A stretch of 64,000 bases of DNA, taken from the NCBI RefSeq assembly GCF_014695585.1, contig NZ_JACJON010000077.1, positions 113,458-177,457 of the forward strand, given 5' to 3'. This DNA is from Microcoleus sp. FACHB-831 (GTDB lineage: Bacteria; Cyanobacteriota; Cyanobacteriia; Cyanobacteriales; FACHB-T130). Made by a program: the position numbers and the translations under genes. Positions 37,467 to 47,361 of this stretch are shown here, in pieces. Every line of letters begins with the position of its first letter. Positions within the stretch are counted from its first letter, which is position 1. Below the pieces are notes generated by a model. That model saw only the letters and a list, made by a program, of their open reading frames with translations. It ran no database searches and was not told the DNA's origin.

Positions 37467-40400
37467 ATGAGTAATTTTAAACTTAACTCTAAAAGACGGG
37501 CATTACTGGAATTATTGCTCAAAGAACAAGGAGTAGAAGCTTCATCTAATCAAAGAATTCCGCGCCGACAAGAAAGCGATTCTATTCCGTTATCATTTGC
37601 TCAACAACGGTTATGGTTTTTAGAGCAATTCGATCCTGGGGCATCGGCTTATAACTTAACTGGTGCTGTGCTGTTCAAAGGACAGTTAAATGTAGCCGTT
37701 TTGGAGCAAAGTTTTAATGCGATCGCACAGCGTCACGAAGCATTACGAACTAATTTTACTAACGTTGATGGTAAATTAATTCAAGCGATCGCGCCTGCGG
37801 ATGCTTGCCACTTAAATTTAACAATTATTGATTTAACTCAATTAGCACCAAACGAACAACAAGCAACAATTCAGCGTTTGGCTATTGAGGAAGATAGACA
37901 ACCATTTGATTTAGAAAAAGAACTATTATTACGAACCAAGTTGCTGAAATTAGATGCTCAGCAATACGTCTTACTGTTGACAATGCACCACATTGTCTCA
38001 GATGGTTGGTCGATAGGAGTGCTGATTAAAGAATTAGCAGCATTATACGAATCTTTTTCTACTGGTAAGCAATCTAATTTACCAGAGTTGCCAATTCAGT
38101 ATGCAGACTTTGCTATCTGGCAAAGGCAGTGGCTACAAGGTGATGTCCTGAACAATCAGCTATCTTACTGGCGGCAACAATTAGAGGGATTGCCACCTTT
38201 ATTAGAACTGCCGACTGATAGACCTAGACCTGCAATCCAAACAAGTTGCGGTGGTACGCGATCAATCTTACTACCCCAAGAATTAACTACAGCACTGAAA
38301 AAACTCAGCCAACAGGAAGATGTCACTTTATTTATGACTTTGTTGGCGGCATTTAAAACGCTGCTGTGTCGCTACATAGGACAGACAGATATAGTTGTAG
38401 GTTCTACAATTGCTAACCGCAATCGCTCAGAAATTGAAGGATTAATTGGAGTTTTCATTAATACATTAGTTCTGCGTACAAATCTATCAGGTAATCCCAG
38501 TTTTCGTGATTTGCTGCGACGAGTGCGCGAGGTGACGTTAGGAGCATACAATCATCAAGATTTACCTTTTGAAAAGTTAGTTGAAGAATTACAGCCTACT
38601 CGTAGTCTTAGCCGTAATCCCTTATTTCAGGTAATGTTCCAATTAAGGAACGCGCCTATGCCTGCTTTAGAAATACCTGGATTAAATTTAAGTTTGTTGG
38701 AAGTTGAGCGGGGAACAACCCAGTTTGACTTAAGTTTAGATATGGAGGAAGTAGGAGAAAGGCTAAAGGCATCAATTGAATACAGCACTGATTTATTTGA
38801 CGCAGCAACTATTACTAGAATGTTGGGGCATTTGCAAACAATACTTGAAGGTATTGTTGCTAATCCCGATCAAAGTATTTCTCATTTACCGTTGCTGACA
38901 CAGGTAGAACAGCAGCAAGTATTAGCATGGAATGATACTAAAATTGCATATCCAGAAGTATTAATTCATCAGTTATTTGAGCAGCAGGTAGAACGTACCC
39001 CTGATGCGATCGCGGTAGTTTATGAAGATGTAGAGACGCGATATATCGCGTCTCTAACATACATAGAACTGAATCAAAAAGCTAATTCCTTAGCACATTA
39101 CTTACAAAAATTGGGAGTAGGTGCTGATGATTTAGTGGGGATTTGTGTAGAGCGATCGCTCGATACAATTATCGGTATTCTAGGCATTCTTAAAGCAGGT
39201 GGTGCTTACTTGCCCTTAGATCCTGCTTATCCTCGACATCGGTTGGCATTAATGTTAGAAGATGCCCAAGTACCGATTTTAATAACTCAAAAGCATTTAT
39301 CAGAACAACTACCTCAACATCAAACATCTGTTGTTTATTTAGATGCACATTGGCAATTAATTAATCAAGAAAACCAGGAAAATCCTGTTGTTAATTCCAC
39401 AGCAGAAAATCTCGCTTATGTAATTTATACTTCCGGTTCAACTGGTAAACCCAAGGGAGTGATGATTGCCCATCAATCCTTGGCAAATTATGTACAAGCA
39501 GCAGTAGCGGAATATGGGATTGGAATGTGCGATTCTCCTGCGGAGACGCGACGCGAACGCATTCTGCAATTTGCTTCCTTAAGTTTTGATACCAGTGCAG
39601 AAGAGATTTTTCCAGCACTCACTACAGGGGCTACTCTGGTATTGCGAACAGATGAGATGTTAGGGGCAGTATCTCAATTCCTGCAAAAATGCCTTGATTT
39701 ACAAATTACTGTTTTAGATTTACCCACAGCTTACTGGCATGAATTAACTCACGCCATACAGCAAGAAAATTTAAAATTACCTCCATCAATCCGCTTAATT
39801 CTAATTGGTGGTGAAAAGGCACTACCTGAAAAAGTTGCCATTTGGAAAAAACATATAGATAATTCCGTTCGTTTGGTTAATACTTATGGACCAACAGAAG
39901 CAACAATTGTTTCAACTAAATACGAGTTATCCCCACCAGAAGTAGTTAATACAGTAAATATTCCTATTGGTAAACCTATTGCTAATGCTCAAATATATAT
40001 TTTAGACGGCAATTTGCAACTGGTTCCCATTGGTGTTCCAGGCGAGTTATATATTGGCGGTGCTGGTTTAGCAAAAGGCTATTTAAATCGTCCTGAACTG
40101 ACAGCAGAAAAATTTATCCTTAATCCTTATGCTCATGCAGAGGATAGTTATCCTTATTCGTCAGAGATTCTGTATAAAACAGGAGATTTAGTTCGCTATC
40201 TCCCAGATGGAAATATTGAGTATTTAGGACGGATTGATAATCAGGTAAAAATTAGAGGTTTTCGGATTGAATTAGGGGAAATAGAGGCAGCCGTACTGCA
40301 ATATCCTGAAATTAAAGAAACAGTTGTTTTAGTTTGGGAAGATGAGACTAGCTATAAACGATTAGTCGCTTACATTGTTCCCAAGGTTGCTCGGGATTTA

Positions 40401-42230
40401 AATTCTAGCGAAATCAGAAGTTTTTTAAATGCAAAACTTCCTGAATACATGATGCCTGCTAGCTTTATACTGCTAGATAAGCTACCCCTTACTCCTAACG
40501 GTAAAGTTGATAAGCAAGCTCTACCAAAACCCGAAGATAAACTTGCTCCAGCAGTTGATTTAGTTCCTCCCAAAACTACGACAGAAGAATTATTAGCTCG
40601 GATATGGAGTGAAGTTTTAAGAATAGAGCGGGTAGGTATCCATGACAACTTTTTTGAGTTGGGTGGCGATTCTATCCTGAGTATTCAAATTATTTCTAAG
40701 GCTAATCAAGCAGGATTACAACTAACTCCTAAATTGTTATTCCAACATCAAACAATTGCGAAATTAGCAGCAGTAGTAGGTACAAACCAAACAATTCAAT
40801 CTGAACAAAATTTAATAGTTGGTCAAGTACCCCTAACACCAATTCAACATTGGTTTTTTGAGGAAGATTTTGTCGATCCTCATCACTGGAATCAAGCAGT
40901 TTTGTTAGAAGTACGACAACCACTTAATTTAACTTTGTTGCAACAAGCCATACAGCAGTTATTGTTACATCACGATGCTTTACGCTTAAGGTTTGTGCAA
41001 TCAGAATCTGGTTGGCAACAATTTAATGCAGAACCAGATAATGTTGTGCCATTTACACAGATAGATTTATCAGCATTATCAGTAGATGAACAAAAAAATG
41101 CGATCGCATCTACCGCCAGCGAAATCCAAGCTAGTTTAAATTTAGCTGAAGGGTCAATAGTACGGGTAGCTTTGTTTGATTTAGGCGCACAAGCAAGCCG
41201 CTTATTAATTGTGATCCATCATTTAGCGGTTGATGGTGTTTCTTGGCGAATTTTAATATCCGATTTACAAACAGCTTACGAACAGTTAAATCGTGGTGAA
41301 ACTATAAAACTGCCAGCGAAAACAACTTCTTTTAAATATTTGGCTGAACGTTTAGTAGACTATGCACAATCTCCAACCTTGCACTCAGAGTTAAATTACT
41401 GGTTAGCATTACAAAAACCTGTTAGTTGCTTACCAGTAGACTATCCAGAAGGAACTAATACAGTAGCAACAGCCGCTAATGTTTCTGTATTACTAAGTCA
41501 AGAAGAAACTCAAGCATTGTTGCAAGAAGTTCCTAAGACTTATCGCACAGAAATTAATGATGTATTACTAACAGCATTAGTTCAAGCTTTTGCCCAGTGG
41601 ACAAACAACAGTAAATTACTCGTAGATTTAGAAGGACACGGGCGCGAAGAAATTTTTGATGATGTCGATTCGTCGCGTACTGTTGGTTGGTTTACTTCTG
41701 TATTTCCAGTGTTGTTGCAACTTACAGATGCAGCTAACCCTGGAGAAACTTTGAAGGTAGTAAAAGAACAGTTGCGTAGTATTCCCAATCGTGGCATCGG
41801 CTATGGGATTTTACGCTACTTGAGCGACATTGCTCAACAACTACAAACCTGTCCAAAGGCAGAGGTCAATTTTAATTACTTTGGACAATTTGACCAAGCT
41901 TTACCAGAATCATCTTTGTTTGGATTAACTCAAGATCCCTGCGGTTCGGCATTTAGCCCTAAAGGAAATCGATCTTATTTATTAGAAATTAACGGTTTTG
42001 TTAGCGGTGGAAAACTACAAATTGATTGGACATATAGCGAGGAAATTTATCGACGTGCAACAGTTGAGCGTTTAGCTGAGAGTTATTTAGACAAATTGCG
42101 ATCGCTTATTTCCCACTGTCAATCTCCCGAAGCTGGAGGCTATACCCCTTCTGACTTCTCAGAGTTTCAGTGGAGTCAATGGAGCCAAACAGATTTAGAC
42201 GAAATTTTAACAGCAATAGGAGAGGTTTGA
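37467..42230 (+). CDS. NRPS 2: C-A-PCP-E, adds a D-configured residue
   Basis: A 1587-residue one-module synthetase. The C domain is at about 40-480 with MHHIVSDGW intact. The A domain is at about 500-1010; its pocket code reads DTEDLGTIVK. PCP Ser lies near 1068 in GGDSIL, the form usual before epimerases. The E domain at about 1115-1560 has HHLAVDGVSWRIL, TVGWFTSVFP and RGIGYGILRY, so the residue leaves as the D form. I cannot assign the amino acid. Acidic residues at two pocket positions (Glu at the third, Asp at the fourth) suggest a basic side chain such as a diamino acid, but this is inference. The module carries two in-frame repeats. It ends 1 bp before NRPS 3, whose C domain is of the type that follows E domains. 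Confidence 0.92.
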   Translation: MSNFKLNSKRRALLELLLKEQGVEASSNQRIPRRQESDSIPLSFAQQRLWFLEQFDPGASAYNLTGAVLFKGQLNVAVLEQSFNAIAQRHEALRTNFTNVDGKLIQAIAPADACHLNLTIIDLTQLAPNEQQATIQRLAIEEDRQPFDLEKELLLRTKLLKLDAQQYVLLLTMHHIVSDGWSIGVLIKELAALYESFSTGKQSNLPELPIQYADFAIWQRQWLQGDVLNNQLSYWRQQLEGLPPLLELPTDRPRPAIQTSCGGTRSILLPQELTTALKKLSQQEDVTLFMTLLAAFKTLLCRYIGQTDIVVGSTIANRNRSEIEGLIGVFINTLVLRTNLSGNPSFRDLLRRVREVTLGAYNHQDLPFEKLVEELQPTRSLSRNPLFQVMFQLRNAPMPALEIPGLNLSLLEVERGTTQFDLSLDMEEVGERLKASIEYSTDLFDAATITRMLGHLQTILEGIVANPDQSISHLPLLTQVEQQQVLAWNDTKIAYPEVLIHQLFEQQVERTPDAIAVVYEDVETRYIASLTYIELNQKANSLAHYLQKLGVGADDLVGICVERSLDTIIGILGILKAGGAYLPLDPAYPRHRLALMLEDAQVPILITQKHLSEQLPQHQTSVVYLDAHWQLINQENQENPVVNSTAENLAYVIYTSGSTGKPKGVMIAHQSLANYVQAAVAEYGIGMCDSPAETRRERILQFASLSFDTSAEEIFPALTTGATLVLRTDEMLGAVSQFLQKCLDLQITVLDLPTAYWHELTHAIQQENLKLPPSIRLILIGGEKALPEKVAIWKKHIDNSVRLVNTYGPTEATIVSTKYELSPPEVVNTVNIPIGKPIANAQIYILDGNLQLVPIGVPGELYIGGAGLAKGYLNRPELTAEKFILNPYAHAEDSYPYSSEILYKTGDLVRYLPDGNIEYLGRIDNQVKIRGFRIELGEIEAAVLQYPEIKETVVLVWEDETSYKRLVAYIVPKVARDLNSSEIRSFLNAKLPEYMMPASFILLDKLPLTPNGKVDKQALPKPEDKLAPAVDLVPPKTTTEELLARIWSEVLRIERVGIHDNFFELGGDSILSIQIISKANQAGLQLTPKLLFQHQTIAKLAAVVGTNQTIQSEQNLIVGQVPLTPIQHWFFEEDFVDPHHWNQAVLLEVRQPLNLTLLQQAIQQLLLHHDALRLRFVQSESGWQQFNAEPDNVVPFTQIDLSALSVDEQKNAIASTASEIQASLNLAEGSIVRVALFDLGAQASRLLIVIHHLAVDGVSWRILISDLQTAYEQLNRGETIKLPAKTTSFKYLAERLVDYAQSPTLHSELNYWLALQKPVSCLPVDYPEGTNTVATAANVSVLLSQEETQALLQEVPKTYRTEINDVLLTALVQAFAQWTNNSKLLVDLEGHGREEIFDDVDSSRTVGWFTSVFPVLLQLTDAANPGETLKVVKEQLRSIPNRGIGYGILRYLSDIAQQLQTCPKAEVNFNYFGQFDQALPESSLFGLTQDPCGSAFSPKGNRSYLLEINGFVSGGKLQIDWTYSEEIYRRATVERLAESYLDKLRSLISHCQSPEAGGYTPSDFSEFQWSQWSQTDLDEILTAIGEV
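39031..39056. repeat. In-frame palindrome copy 5 (NRPS 2 A domain)
   Basis: A perfect 26-bp palindrome with left arm TAGAGACGCGATA. It encodes VETRYIASL between YED and TYIELNQKAN; paralogous A domains have only a short QQLTY link at this point. Confidence 0.92.
39534..39560. repeat. In-frame GGAGACGCGACGCGAACGC-type repeat (NRPS 2)
   Basis: TCTCCTGCGGAGACGCGACG followed by CGAACGC, resembling a dispersed cyanobacterial intergenic repeat. It encodes SPAETRRER just before the ILQFASLSFDTSAEE motif. Confidence 0.65.
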
Positions 42231-42231
42231 A

Positions 42232-45200
42232 ATGGGCAAAGGTAACGTTGAAGATTTCTATCCCATTTCGCCCATGCAGCAGGGGATGCTTTTCCACACA
42301 ATTTATGAACCTAATTCTGGGGTTTATTTTGAACAGCTAAGTTGTACCATCCAAGGCAACTTGAATGTAGAGTTTTTCCAACGCGCTTGGCAGCAGGTAA
42401 TTGATCGGCATCCGATTTTACGCACCTGCTTTATTTGGGAAGGCATCAAAGAACCTGTGCAAGCCGTCCAGCGCCAGGTAAAATTGCCCTGGCAGCAATA
42501 TGATTGGCAAGAAATACCCACAACTGAACAGCAACAAAAATTAGAGTTTTTCTTACAAGCAGATCGAGAACAAGGATTCGATCTCAAGCAAACGCCACCC
42601 ATGCGTTTAACATTAATTAGGTTAAGCAAAGATAGTTATCGCTTTATTTGGAGTCACCACCACATTTTGTTAGATGGTTGGTCAAATCCTATATTGTTAA
42701 AGGAAATTTTTGATTATTACTCTGCATTTTGTCAAGGTGAAGAATTATCTTTACCTCGCCCCCGTCCTTATCGAGATTATATTGCTTGGCTGCATCAACA
42801 GAAATTATCCCAGGCTGAGGCTTTCTGGCGGGAAAAATTAATAGGATTTGGATCGCCTACAACTTTAAAAATTACTCAAAATCAGTTGAGTGTTGGAGAT
42901 ACTCAATCAAGTTACGACGACCAAGAAATTCATTTATCAGCAACTACAACCACAGCTTTACAATCTCTAGCGCGACAGCATCAGTTAACACTTAATACAT
43001 TAGTACAAGCAGCATGGGCATTGTTATTAAGTCGTTATAGTGGCGAAAATGATGTTGTTTTTGGGACTGCTGTTTCTGGTCGCCCGCCTAGTTTAATTGG
43101 CTCAGATGCGATGGTAGGGTTGTTTATTAATACTCTGCCAGTACGGGTTAAGATTGGCGCGTCAGATACTCTTTTATCTTGGTTAAAACAGCTACAAGCG
43201 CAACAAGTCGATGCGCGTCAGTATGAATATACTCCCTTAGCTGAAATCCAAAGATGGAGTGAAGTTGCTGGCGGTATGCCTTTATTTGAAAGTTTGATAG
43301 TTTTTGAAAATTATCCCTTAGATGCGGCTGTTCAGCAGATAAATCAAGATTTACAAATTAAGGATGTTATATCTTTTGAAAAAACTAACTATCCACTAAC
43401 TGTAATGGCAGTACCAGGCGCAGAGTTATCGTTAAAGATGTTGTACGATACTCAGCGATTTGATGCTGCTACAATTCAGCGAATTTTAGGACATCTGCAA
43501 ACATTGTTAGCAGGTATGGTTGCGGAACCGAATCAATCTTTGGCAACGCTGCCAATGCTGACAAAGGATGAATTACATCAGCTTTTGGTGGAGTTTAATC
43601 AAACGCGATCTACAATTAATAATTGTACAATTACTCAATTATTTGAAGCACAGGTAGAAAAAACACCAGATGCTGTTGCCGTTATCTGTGAGAACCAACA
43701 ACTTACTTATCGAGAACTAAATCAGAAAGCAAATCAACTAGCTTCTTATTTGCAATCTTTGGGTGTTAAACCTGAAGTTTTGGTAGGGGTTTGTGTAGAG
43801 CGATCGCTCTATACTATAATTGCCTTACTCGGTATACTAAAAGCTGGTGGCGCTTACGTTCCCTTAGACCCCACTTATCCCCAAGAACGTTTAGCATTTA
43901 TGCTGGCAGATGCTCAAGTGTCAGTGCTATTAACCAAAAAAGCACTCTTAGAAATTCTGCCTCAACATAACGCTAATGTTGTTTGTTTAGATACAGATGG
44001 GAAAGCTATAGAAACCGCCCCAGTAAATACTAATATTGTAAATTTAAATCCCTCTAGCCTTGCCTATGTTCTATATACATCAGGCTCTACTGGAACGCCT
44101 AAAGGTGTTTTAGGTTTACATAGCAACACCGTTAATCGCTTAACATGGAATCCTTACCCATTTTCACCTGATGAAATTTGTTGCCAAAAAACTTCCCTTA
44201 ACTTTGTAGACTCGGTTTGGGAAATTTTTGCACCATTAATTCACGGTATACCCACAGTAATTATTCCCGATCAAACAGTTAAATATCCCGAACAATTAGT
44301 TAAAACTCTCTCTGAACAAAATGTTACTCGCTTGGTTTTAGTTCCCTCTTTGTTGCGGGTAATATTAGATACGTTCACGGATTTAGATAAACGTCTACCT
44401 AAACTTAAGTATTGGGTTAGTAGTGGTGAAGCACTTTCTGTAGATTTAGTACAAAGTTTTTACCAACAACTGCCTAACAGCAGATTAATTAACCTTTATG
44501 GTTCATCAGAAGTAGCTGCTGACGTTACTTGGCACGATACTAGCACAAGTGAATTTAGTGATTTTGTGCCTATTGGTGGCCCAATTGCTAATACCCAAGT
44601 TTATATATGCGATCGCAATTTACAACCAGTACCCATCGGTGTACAAGGTGAGATCTATATCGGCGGGGCAAATTTAGCACGCGGCTATTTAAACCGTCCC
44701 GAATTAACGGCAGAAAAATTTATTACTAACCCGTTAACAACTCAATTAAATTCTCAGATTGAGATTTCCGAGAAGTTGTATAAAACTGGGGATTTGGGTT
44801 GTTACTTACCTAATGGAGAAATTAAATATTTAGGTAGAATTGACCATCAAGTAAAAATTCGCGGTATTCGTATAGAAATAGGTGAAATTGAAGCGTTAAT
44901 AAATCAATATCCCGCAGTTGCAGATAGTGTTGTAATTGTTAGAGAAGATTCGCCTGGTAATCAGCGCCTAGTTGCTTATGTAGTCAGTAAAACCGATATT
45001 ACTCAGGAAGTGCGGAGCTTTTTAAAACAACATTTGCCAGAGTATATGATTCCTGCTGCATTTGTACAAATGGAGGCTTTACCACTAACACCAAATGGAA
45101 AAATCAATCGTCTTGCATTACCTGCATCTGATAATTATCGTCCAGAGCAAGAGTCAGTTTTTGTAGCACCTCAAACACAAATTGAACAGGAAATTGCGGA

Positions 45201-45498
45201 AATTTGGACAGCAGTTTTAAGTTTAGACAAGGTGGGAATTAAAGATAACTTTTTCGATTTGGGAGGTCATTCCTTAATGGCGACTCAATTAATCTCGCGG
45301 GTTAAGAAAAATTTTGGAGTGGATGTAAGTTTGCCAGAGTTCTTTAAATCTCCCACTATTAAAGATTTAGCTGAAATAGTGGAAACACAAATTTTGATTA
45401 AATCGAATGGTGCAAAAATTGATGAACTATTAGACCAGATGGAAAACCTTGATGAAGCAGAAGTCCAGAAGCTTTTATCTCTTACTAATGGTAGATAA
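42232..45498 (+). CDS. NRPS 3: C-A(beta-alanine)-PCP
   Basis: A 1088-residue module. The C domain at about 8-440 opens with DFYPISPMQQGMLFHTI, as in condensation domains that follow an epimerase, and has HHHILLDGWS. The A domain is at about 465-975. Its core is NFVDSVWEIF, with Val replacing the Asp that binds an alpha-amino group, and the pocket code reads VDWVVSLADK. That is one change from the beta-alanine code I recall for bleomycin BlmIV (VDWVISLADK). PCP Ser lies near 1014 in GGHSLM. Loss of the pocket Asp is what is expected for a beta-amino acid. The decarboxylase gene just downstream would supply the substrate. Confidence 0.93.
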   Translation: MGKGNVEDFYPISPMQQGMLFHTIYEPNSGVYFEQLSCTIQGNLNVEFFQRAWQQVIDRHPILRTCFIWEGIKEPVQAVQRQVKLPWQQYDWQEIPTTEQQQKLEFFLQADREQGFDLKQTPPMRLTLIRLSKDSYRFIWSHHHILLDGWSNPILLKEIFDYYSAFCQGEELSLPRPRPYRDYIAWLHQQKLSQAEAFWREKLIGFGSPTTLKITQNQLSVGDTQSSYDDQEIHLSATTTTALQSLARQHQLTLNTLVQAAWALLLSRYSGENDVVFGTAVSGRPPSLIGSDAMVGLFINTLPVRVKIGASDTLLSWLKQLQAQQVDARQYEYTPLAEIQRWSEVAGGMPLFESLIVFENYPLDAAVQQINQDLQIKDVISFEKTNYPLTVMAVPGAELSLKMLYDTQRFDAATIQRILGHLQTLLAGMVAEPNQSLATLPMLTKDELHQLLVEFNQTRSTINNCTITQLFEAQVEKTPDAVAVICENQQLTYRELNQKANQLASYLQSLGVKPEVLVGVCVERSLYTIIALLGILKAGGAYVPLDPTYPQERLAFMLADAQVSVLLTKKALLEILPQHNANVVCLDTDGKAIETAPVNTNIVNLNPSSLAYVLYTSGSTGTPKGVLGLHSNTVNRLTWNPYPFSPDEICCQKTSLNFVDSVWEIFAPLIHGIPTVIIPDQTVKYPEQLVKTLSEQNVTRLVLVPSLLRVILDTFTDLDKRLPKLKYWVSSGEALSVDLVQSFYQQLPNSRLINLYGSSEVAADVTWHDTSTSEFSDFVPIGGPIANTQVYICDRNLQPVPIGVQGEIYIGGANLARGYLNRPELTAEKFITNPLTTQLNSQIEISEKLYKTGDLGCYLPNGEIKYLGRIDHQVKIRGIRIEIGEIEALINQYPAVADSVVIVREDSPGNQRLVAYVVSKTDITQEVRSFLKQHLPEYMIPAAFVQMEALPLTPNGKINRLALPASDNYRPEQESVFVAPQTQIEQEIAEIWTAVLSLDKVGIKDNFFDLGGHSLMATQLISRVKKNFGVDVSLPEFFKSPTIKDLAEIVETQILIKSNGAKIDELLDQMENLDEAEVQKLLSLTNGR

Positions 45499-45687
45499 GA
45501 TCAAAATCAAAAAGTTATTTACTAGGGTTTTAGTACAGCAATTTTTTTGTTAACTAACCACAGATGGATACAGATATACACAGATGTAATAACTGATTTT
45601 TGCAGTAAATCAACTGAGAACCTGTCCGGTTAATAATATTGCACCTTTAAGTAACCGGATAATTCCCGAAGTTAGGAAGTGAAGCAA
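45499..45687. other. Spacer with repeat-like DNA and a weak hairpin
   Basis: About 190 bp between NRPS 3 and the decarboxylase. It has an ACCACAGATGGATACAGATA-type dispersed repeat (about 45555-45590), also seen inverted near 48935-48970. An 8-bp inverted repeat (TCCGGTTA 45625-45632, TAACCGGA 45652-45659) lies shortly before the decarboxylase ribosome site. No gene is seen. Confidence 0.5.
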
Positions 45688-47361
45688 ATGAATGAAGGAA
45701 CAATAGAAGTGCAAAAAATTTATCAAGGTGGGCAACCATCTGGTGGTTTGCAGGACAGGTTTGAAGAACAAATTATTAATTTATTTTCTGCTACTGAAGA
45801 ATCAAGTGCAGAAACAGAATTACAAACCAGGATTGACTTAATTACTAAAAGCTTTTTAGAAGCTAAACAAATTAGTAGAGACGTAGATTTAGAATCAGTT
45901 GTTGAAAAATTTGCTGATAGTAAACTTCCTCTATTTCCAACTGACATAGATAGTTATATAGAAGATTTAGCTACTAATGTTGTCGCTGATTCGATCCATG
46001 TATCTTCACCCAGATTTATCGGTCACATGACAAGTTCGCTTCCCTATTTTTTCCAGCCATTAGGGAAGCTAATGACAGCGATGAACCAAAATGTAGTGAA
46101 GGTGGAAACCGCCAAAGCATTTAGCCCTTATGAACGCCAAGCTTTGGCGATGATGCACCGCTTAATTTACGGTTTTGGTGATGATTTTTATACTCAACAT
46201 ACTCAAAATAGTGAGAGTACGTTGGGGATGATGGTAACTGGTGGAACACTGGCTAATATTACCGCCATGTGGTGCTATCGGAATGCTTTGTTAGGAGCAA
46301 AAGATGATTTTGGTGGTGTAGAAAATGAAGGTTTAGCTGCGGCGTTAAACTTTTATGGATATCAGGGCGCGGTGATAATTGGCTCTAGCTTAATGCACTA
46401 CTCTTTTGAGAAAGCTGCGGGATTATTAGGAATAGGCGATCGCAATTTAATTAAAATTCCCACAGACCAAAATCATCGGCTGAATCTAGCTGCACTGCGA
46501 GAAACAATAACCGAGTGTCGTCAACGCAATCTATTAATTATTGCTTTAGTTGGAATTGCTGGAACTACTGATTCTGGGGCGATAGATCCACTGCTTGAAA
46601 TGAGTGCGATCGCGCAAGAATATAATATCAATTTTCATGTCGATGCTGCTTGGGGTGGCGCAGTTCTTTTTTCTGAACAAAATCAACATAAACTCGCTGG
46701 CATAGAATTAGCAGATTCCGTCACAATTGACGGACATAAACAACTGTATTTGCCAATGGGTTTAGGCATGGTGATTTTAAGAAATCCCCATTTAGCAAAA
46801 TATATTGAAAAAACCGCCCGTTATACTGTTCGTAAAGAATCACCGGATTTAGGTAAACGCAGCTTAGAAGGTTCCCGCCCAGGAATGAGCTTATTTTTAC
46901 AAGCTGCATTAAATATCATTGGGCATAAAGGTTATGAATTTTTAATTGATTCCGGCATTAAAAAAGCTCAATACCTTGCTAATGAAATTAACAGGAAGCC
47001 AGAATTTGAATTATTGTTTAAACCAGAAATTAATATTCTGCTATACCGCTATATTCCAGAACCATTTAGACAAAAAACTGCTCAAGGAAAATTAACTACA
47101 TCTGACAATCAAGCAATTAATGACTTTAATGAGTTGTTGCAAAATGCCCAGCGCCAAGCTGGTAATACTTTCGTCTCACGCACAACATTAGAAAACACTG
47201 CCTATGGTGCAGGAGTACCAATTGTTGCATTGCGCGTAGTTCTGGCTAATCCTTTAACTACTGAAGCTGATATTGATGCAGTACTGAACGATCAAATAAA
47301 AACCGCCGCAAAGCTTCCCGTGATTACATTTAATGAGGAGGTTAATGATGACAACCTCTAA
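45688..47361 (+). CDS. panP: PanP-type PLP-dependent aspartate 1-decarboxylase
   Basis: A group II PLP decarboxylase of about 557 residues. Motifs closely resemble the PanP-type aspartate 1-decarboxylase family (TIGR03799): SPRFIGHMTSSLPYFFQPL, MNQNVVKVETAKAFSP, MVTGGTLANITAMW, FHVDAAWGGAVL, the PLP lysine in TIDGHKQLYLPMGLG, and KRSLEGSRPGMSLFLQA. PanP converts aspartate to beta-alanine. Related enzymes act on glutamate or diaminobutyrate, so the substrate needs proof. The adjacent beta-alanine-code module makes aspartate the best choice. The ATG at 45688 is preferred (AGGAAG 8 bases upstream) over a GTG at 45679. The 3' end overlaps the start of the next gene, suggesting coupled translation. 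Confidence 0.88.
   Translation: MNEGTIEVQKIYQGGQPSGGLQDRFEEQIINLFSATEESSAETELQTRIDLITKSFLEAKQISRDVDLESVVEKFADSKLPLFPTDIDSYIEDLATNVVADSIHVSSPRFIGHMTSSLPYFFQPLGKLMTAMNQNVVKVETAKAFSPYERQALAMMHRLIYGFGDDFYTQHTQNSESTLGMMVTGGTLANITAMWCYRNALLGAKDDFGGVENEGLAAALNFYGYQGAVIIGSSLMHYSFEKAAGLLGIGDRNLIKIPTDQNHRLNLAALRETITECRQRNLLIIALVGIAGTTDSGAIDPLLEMSAIAQEYNINFHVDAAWGGAVLFSEQNQHKLAGIELADSVTIDGHKQLYLPMGLGMVILRNPHLAKYIEKTARYTVRKESPDLGKRSLEGSRPGMSLFLQAALNIIGHKGYEFLIDSGIKKAQYLANEINRKPEFELLFKPEINILLYRYIPEPFRQKTAQGKLTTSDNQAINDFNELLQNAQRQAGNTFVSRTTLENTAYGAGVPIVALRVVLANPLTTEADIDAVLNDQIKTAAKLPVITFNEEVNDDNL

Noticed and set aside
45688..47361. Assignment as glutamate decarboxylase or diaminobutyrate decarboxylase
   Set aside because: The motif set follows the PanP type more closely and the adjacent module has a beta-alanine code; kept only as an alternative.
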